Program-made: the position numbers and the translations under genes
The notes under the pieces: model-generated
The model's database searches: none
Seen by the model: the letters and a program-made list of their open reading frames with translations, nothing else
Told to the model about the DNA's origin: nothing
From: Pseudomonas rhizosphaerae
GTDB lineage: Bacteria; Pseudomonadota; Gammaproteobacteria; Pseudomonadales; Pseudomonadaceae
DNA length: 64,000 nucleotides
Assembly (NCBI RefSeq): GCF_000761155.1
Contig: NZ_CP009533.1
Location: 3,706,001 to 3,770,000 of the forward strand
Direction of reading: 5' to 3'
Shown here: piece after piece, positions 62,149-64,000 of the stretch
Layout: every line of letters starts with the position of its first letter
Numbering within the stretch: position 1 is the first letter of the stretch

Positions 62149-62236
62149 CGAAGCACGTCCCTGCTGTTCAATGGCGATACCGAGGGGGTGATGCAAAGCG
62201 GTGCAGTCGAACACCCGACGACGTGCACCACCGACG

Positions 62237-62497
62237 TTACTCGACCTTTGGCGTCGCCTTGGCTTCCATCTCGGCGACTTTGGCCTCCAGGCTCTCCAAA
62301 CGTGCACGGGTGCGTGCAAGGACGAGCATCTGGCTATCGAATTCTTCGCGGCTGACCAGGTCGAGCTTACTGAAACCGGATTGCAGCAACGCCTTGAACT
62401 GGTTTTCCAGCTCGGCGCGCGGCTGCGCGGTGTCGCCGCTGAACAGGCGTGAGGCATGGTCGCTCAGGGCGTCGAGGAAAGCTTTGGGCGCGAGCAT
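62237..62497 (-). CDS. ubiK: Ubiquinone accessory factor UbiK (BMFP family)
   Basis: 86 aa. A basic and hydrophobic start (MLAPKAFLDALSDHASRLFSG) and a C-terminal coiled coil (FDSQMLVLARTRARLESLEAKVAEMEAK). UbiK trimers assist the soluble ubiquinone complex with the SCP2 protein UbiJ. ATG at 62497. Confidence 0.9.
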   Translation of the reverse strand: MLAPKAFLDALSDHASRLFSGDTAQPRAELENQFKALLQSGFSKLDLVSREEFDSQMLVLARTRARLESLEAKVAEMEAKATPKVE

Positions 62498-62599
62498 GGG
62501 AAATATCCTGAGGCGAAGTGACGTGCAGTGTATCACGCAGCCTTGTACTGCAAAGCTGGCGGGCGGCGCACGGTTTTCGCGCACGGCAGTGCGGGTGGC

Positions 62600-62616
62600 T
62601 GCACCCTTGTTGTGCG
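62600..62616 (+). promoter_or_regulatory. NtrC-site candidate upstream of glnK
   Basis: TGCACC-CTTGT-TGTGCG: the left half is perfect for the NtrC consensus TGCACC-N5-GGTGCA and the right half differs at two places. It lies 75 bp before the sigma-54 element, the usual enhancer distance. Confidence 0.6.
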
Positions 62617-62690
62617 CCGGTAGGCGTTACCCGGCGACGCAGCTGCACAAAAACCGGGCCCGGCTGTGAAATCACGCTGTTTACGCGACA

Positions 62691-62706
62691 TGGCAAGCTT
62701 TCTGCT
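62691..62706 (+). promoter_or_regulatory. Sigma-54 promoter of glnK-amtB
   Basis: TGGCAAGCTTTCTGCT: GG and GC are 10 nt apart as in the -24/-12 consensus (TGGCACG-N4-TTGC). It lies 100 nt before glnK in the 308-bp gap after ubiK. With NtrC this fits induction under nitrogen limitation. Confidence 0.78.
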
Positions 62707-62757
62707 TAGAGCCAAGTGACGACGCGTTACAAAGCCAGGCGCTGCGCTTAGACTTGA

Positions 62758-63144
<387 letters not shown>

Positions 63145-63184
63145 AAAAAAGCCGACACAACCCAACGCCCCAGGAGTAAACAAT

Positions 63185-64000
63185 ATGACTCTGCGTCAAT
63201 TCGCAGGGCTAGGAGCCCTGTTGTCCCTCGCAATGCCTGGCCTTGCCTTGGCGGACGAGGCGGCAGCCCCTGTTCTCAACTCCGGCGATACCGCCTGGAT
63301 GTTGACCTCGACCGCACTCGTGCTGTTCATGACCATTCCTGGCCTGGCGTTGTTCTACGGCGGCATGGTGCGCTCCAAGAACGTGTTGTCGGTGATGATG
63401 CAGTGTTTTGCAATCACCGGTCTGATCAGCATCCTGTGGATGGTCTACGGCTACAGCCTGGCCTTCGACACGACCGGCATGGAACAAGGCGTCGTCAACT
63501 TCAATTCCTTCGTCGGCGGCCTGTCCAAGGCGTTCCTCAGCGGCGTCACCCCGAGCAGCATCACCGGCCCTGCGGCGCTGTTCCCTGAAGCGGTGTTCAT
63601 CACCTTCCAGATGACCTTCGCCATCATCACCCCGGCGCTGATCGTCGGTGCTTTCGCCGAGCGCATGAAGTTCTCCGCGATGCTGATCTTCATGGCCATC
63701 TGGTTCACCCTGGTCTATGCACCGATCGCGCACATGGTCTGGTCCGGCAACGGCGGCCTGATGTGGGACTGGGGCGTGCTGGACTTCGCCGGTGGCACCG
63801 TGGTGCACATCAACGCCGGTATCGCCGGTCTGGTTGCCTGCATCGTGCTGGGCAAGCGCAAGGGCTACCCAACCACCCCGATGGCGCCGCATAACCTGGG
63901 CTACACCCTGATCGGCGCGGCCATGCTGTGGATCGGCTGGTTCGGCTTCAACGCCGGTTCCGCGGCCGCAGCCAACGGCACGGCCGGCATGGCGATGCTG
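63185..64000 (+). CDS. amtB: Ammonium transporter AmtB, C-terminus cut off
   Basis: 272 codons of an ammonium channel, cut by the window end. A signal peptide (LSLAMPGLALA) is followed by membrane helices: DTAWMLTSTALVLFMTIPGLA, FYGGMVRSKNVLSVMMQ, MTFAIITPALIVGAFAERMKF and DFAGGTVVHINAG, the last with the first twin-histidine (H). CCAGGAG precedes the ATG. Co-transcribed with glnK, 40 nt apart. Confidence 0.96.
   Translation, partial: MTLRQFAGLGALLSLAMPGLALADEAAAPVLNSGDTAWMLTSTALVLFMTIPGLALFYGGMVRSKNVLSVMMQCFAITGLISILWMVYGYSLAFDTTGMEQGVVNFNSFVGGLSKAFLSGVTPSSITGPAALFPEAVFITFQMTFAIITPALIVGAFAERMKFSAMLIFMAIWFTLVYAPIAHMVWSGNGGLMWDWGVLDFAGGTVVHINAGIAGLVACIVLGKRKGYPTTPMAPHNLGYTLIGAAMLWIGWFGFNAGSAAAANGTAGMAML

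Overview
The window is a contiguous piece of a high-GC chromosome from a fluorescent pseudomonad, most likely the Pseudomonas putida group. The signs are Crc beside pyrE, the oxyR-recG pair, the exbB-exbD-tonB operon, the dadR/dadA/dadX locus, the pauC/pauB polyamine genes, and a lysine catabolic cluster (hglS, LysR regulator, amaB, amaA). Two families of short palindromic repeats of the kind found between P. putida genes are also present. Identification rests on recognising protein families and gene order; no search was run. Almost all of the window is core genome, with tightly packed genes and short gaps. No rRNA, tRNA, CRISPR array, prophage or intact mobile element was seen.

Layout. 1-8.1 kb: a cut-off CNNM/CBS membrane protein, phoR-phoB (with a strong PHO box facing a small secreted protein), ubiA-ubiC, rubredoxin, HU, an SCP2-like small protein and an HDOD signalling protein. 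8.2-13.4 kb: recG-oxyR and exbB-exbD-tonB. 13.6-20.6 kb: a nucleotide-sugar epimerase-like protein, a META lipoprotein, ridA, and the gmk-rpoZ-spoT line, then yicC and rph diverging. 20.7-29.1 kb: crc, pyrE, a DUF4124 protein, argB, a membrane-anchored long AlgC, dut, coaBC and radC (nucleotide, arginine, exopolysaccharide and CoA metabolism). 29.1-31.5 kb: an orphan peptide-binding protein and rpmB-rpmG. 31.6-39.4 kb: polyamine catabolism (cupin, pauC, MocR regulator, pauB) with a lipoprotein phospholipase D. 38.9-42.7 kb: D-alanine catabolism (dadR, dadA, dadX) and a PuuR-like regulator. 42.7-53.4 kb: GNAT, acetyl-CoA hydrolase family, xpt, rep, a GGDEF-EAL protein, a MATE exporter and a chemoreceptor. 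53.4-58.8 kb: lysine catabolism. 59.1-64 kb: comM, a gene graveyard, a LysR regulator, ubiK, and glnK-amtB behind a sigma-54 promoter (amtB is cut by the window end).

How the genes work together. Several loci feed amino acids and amines into central metabolism: DadA/DadX for alanine, PauB/PauC for polyamines, and AmaA/AmaB/HglS for pipecolate, aminoadipate and 2-oxoadipate from lysine. Crc is the global brake on such pathways. PhoBR and GlnK/AmtB handle phosphate and nitrogen limitation. Three ubiquinone genes (ubiA, ubiC, ubiK) are present, plus an SCP2-like protein that might belong with them.

The clearest accessory segment is 60.6-61.2 kb, where fragments of a Fic-like gene and an IS3-family transposase lie between comM and a LysR gene. 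Nothing in the window is a convincing wholly new system. The points most worth following are the PHO-box-driven secreted protein, the long AlgC, the possible leader switch before rpmB, the repeats around amaB and amaA, and the decayed segment.
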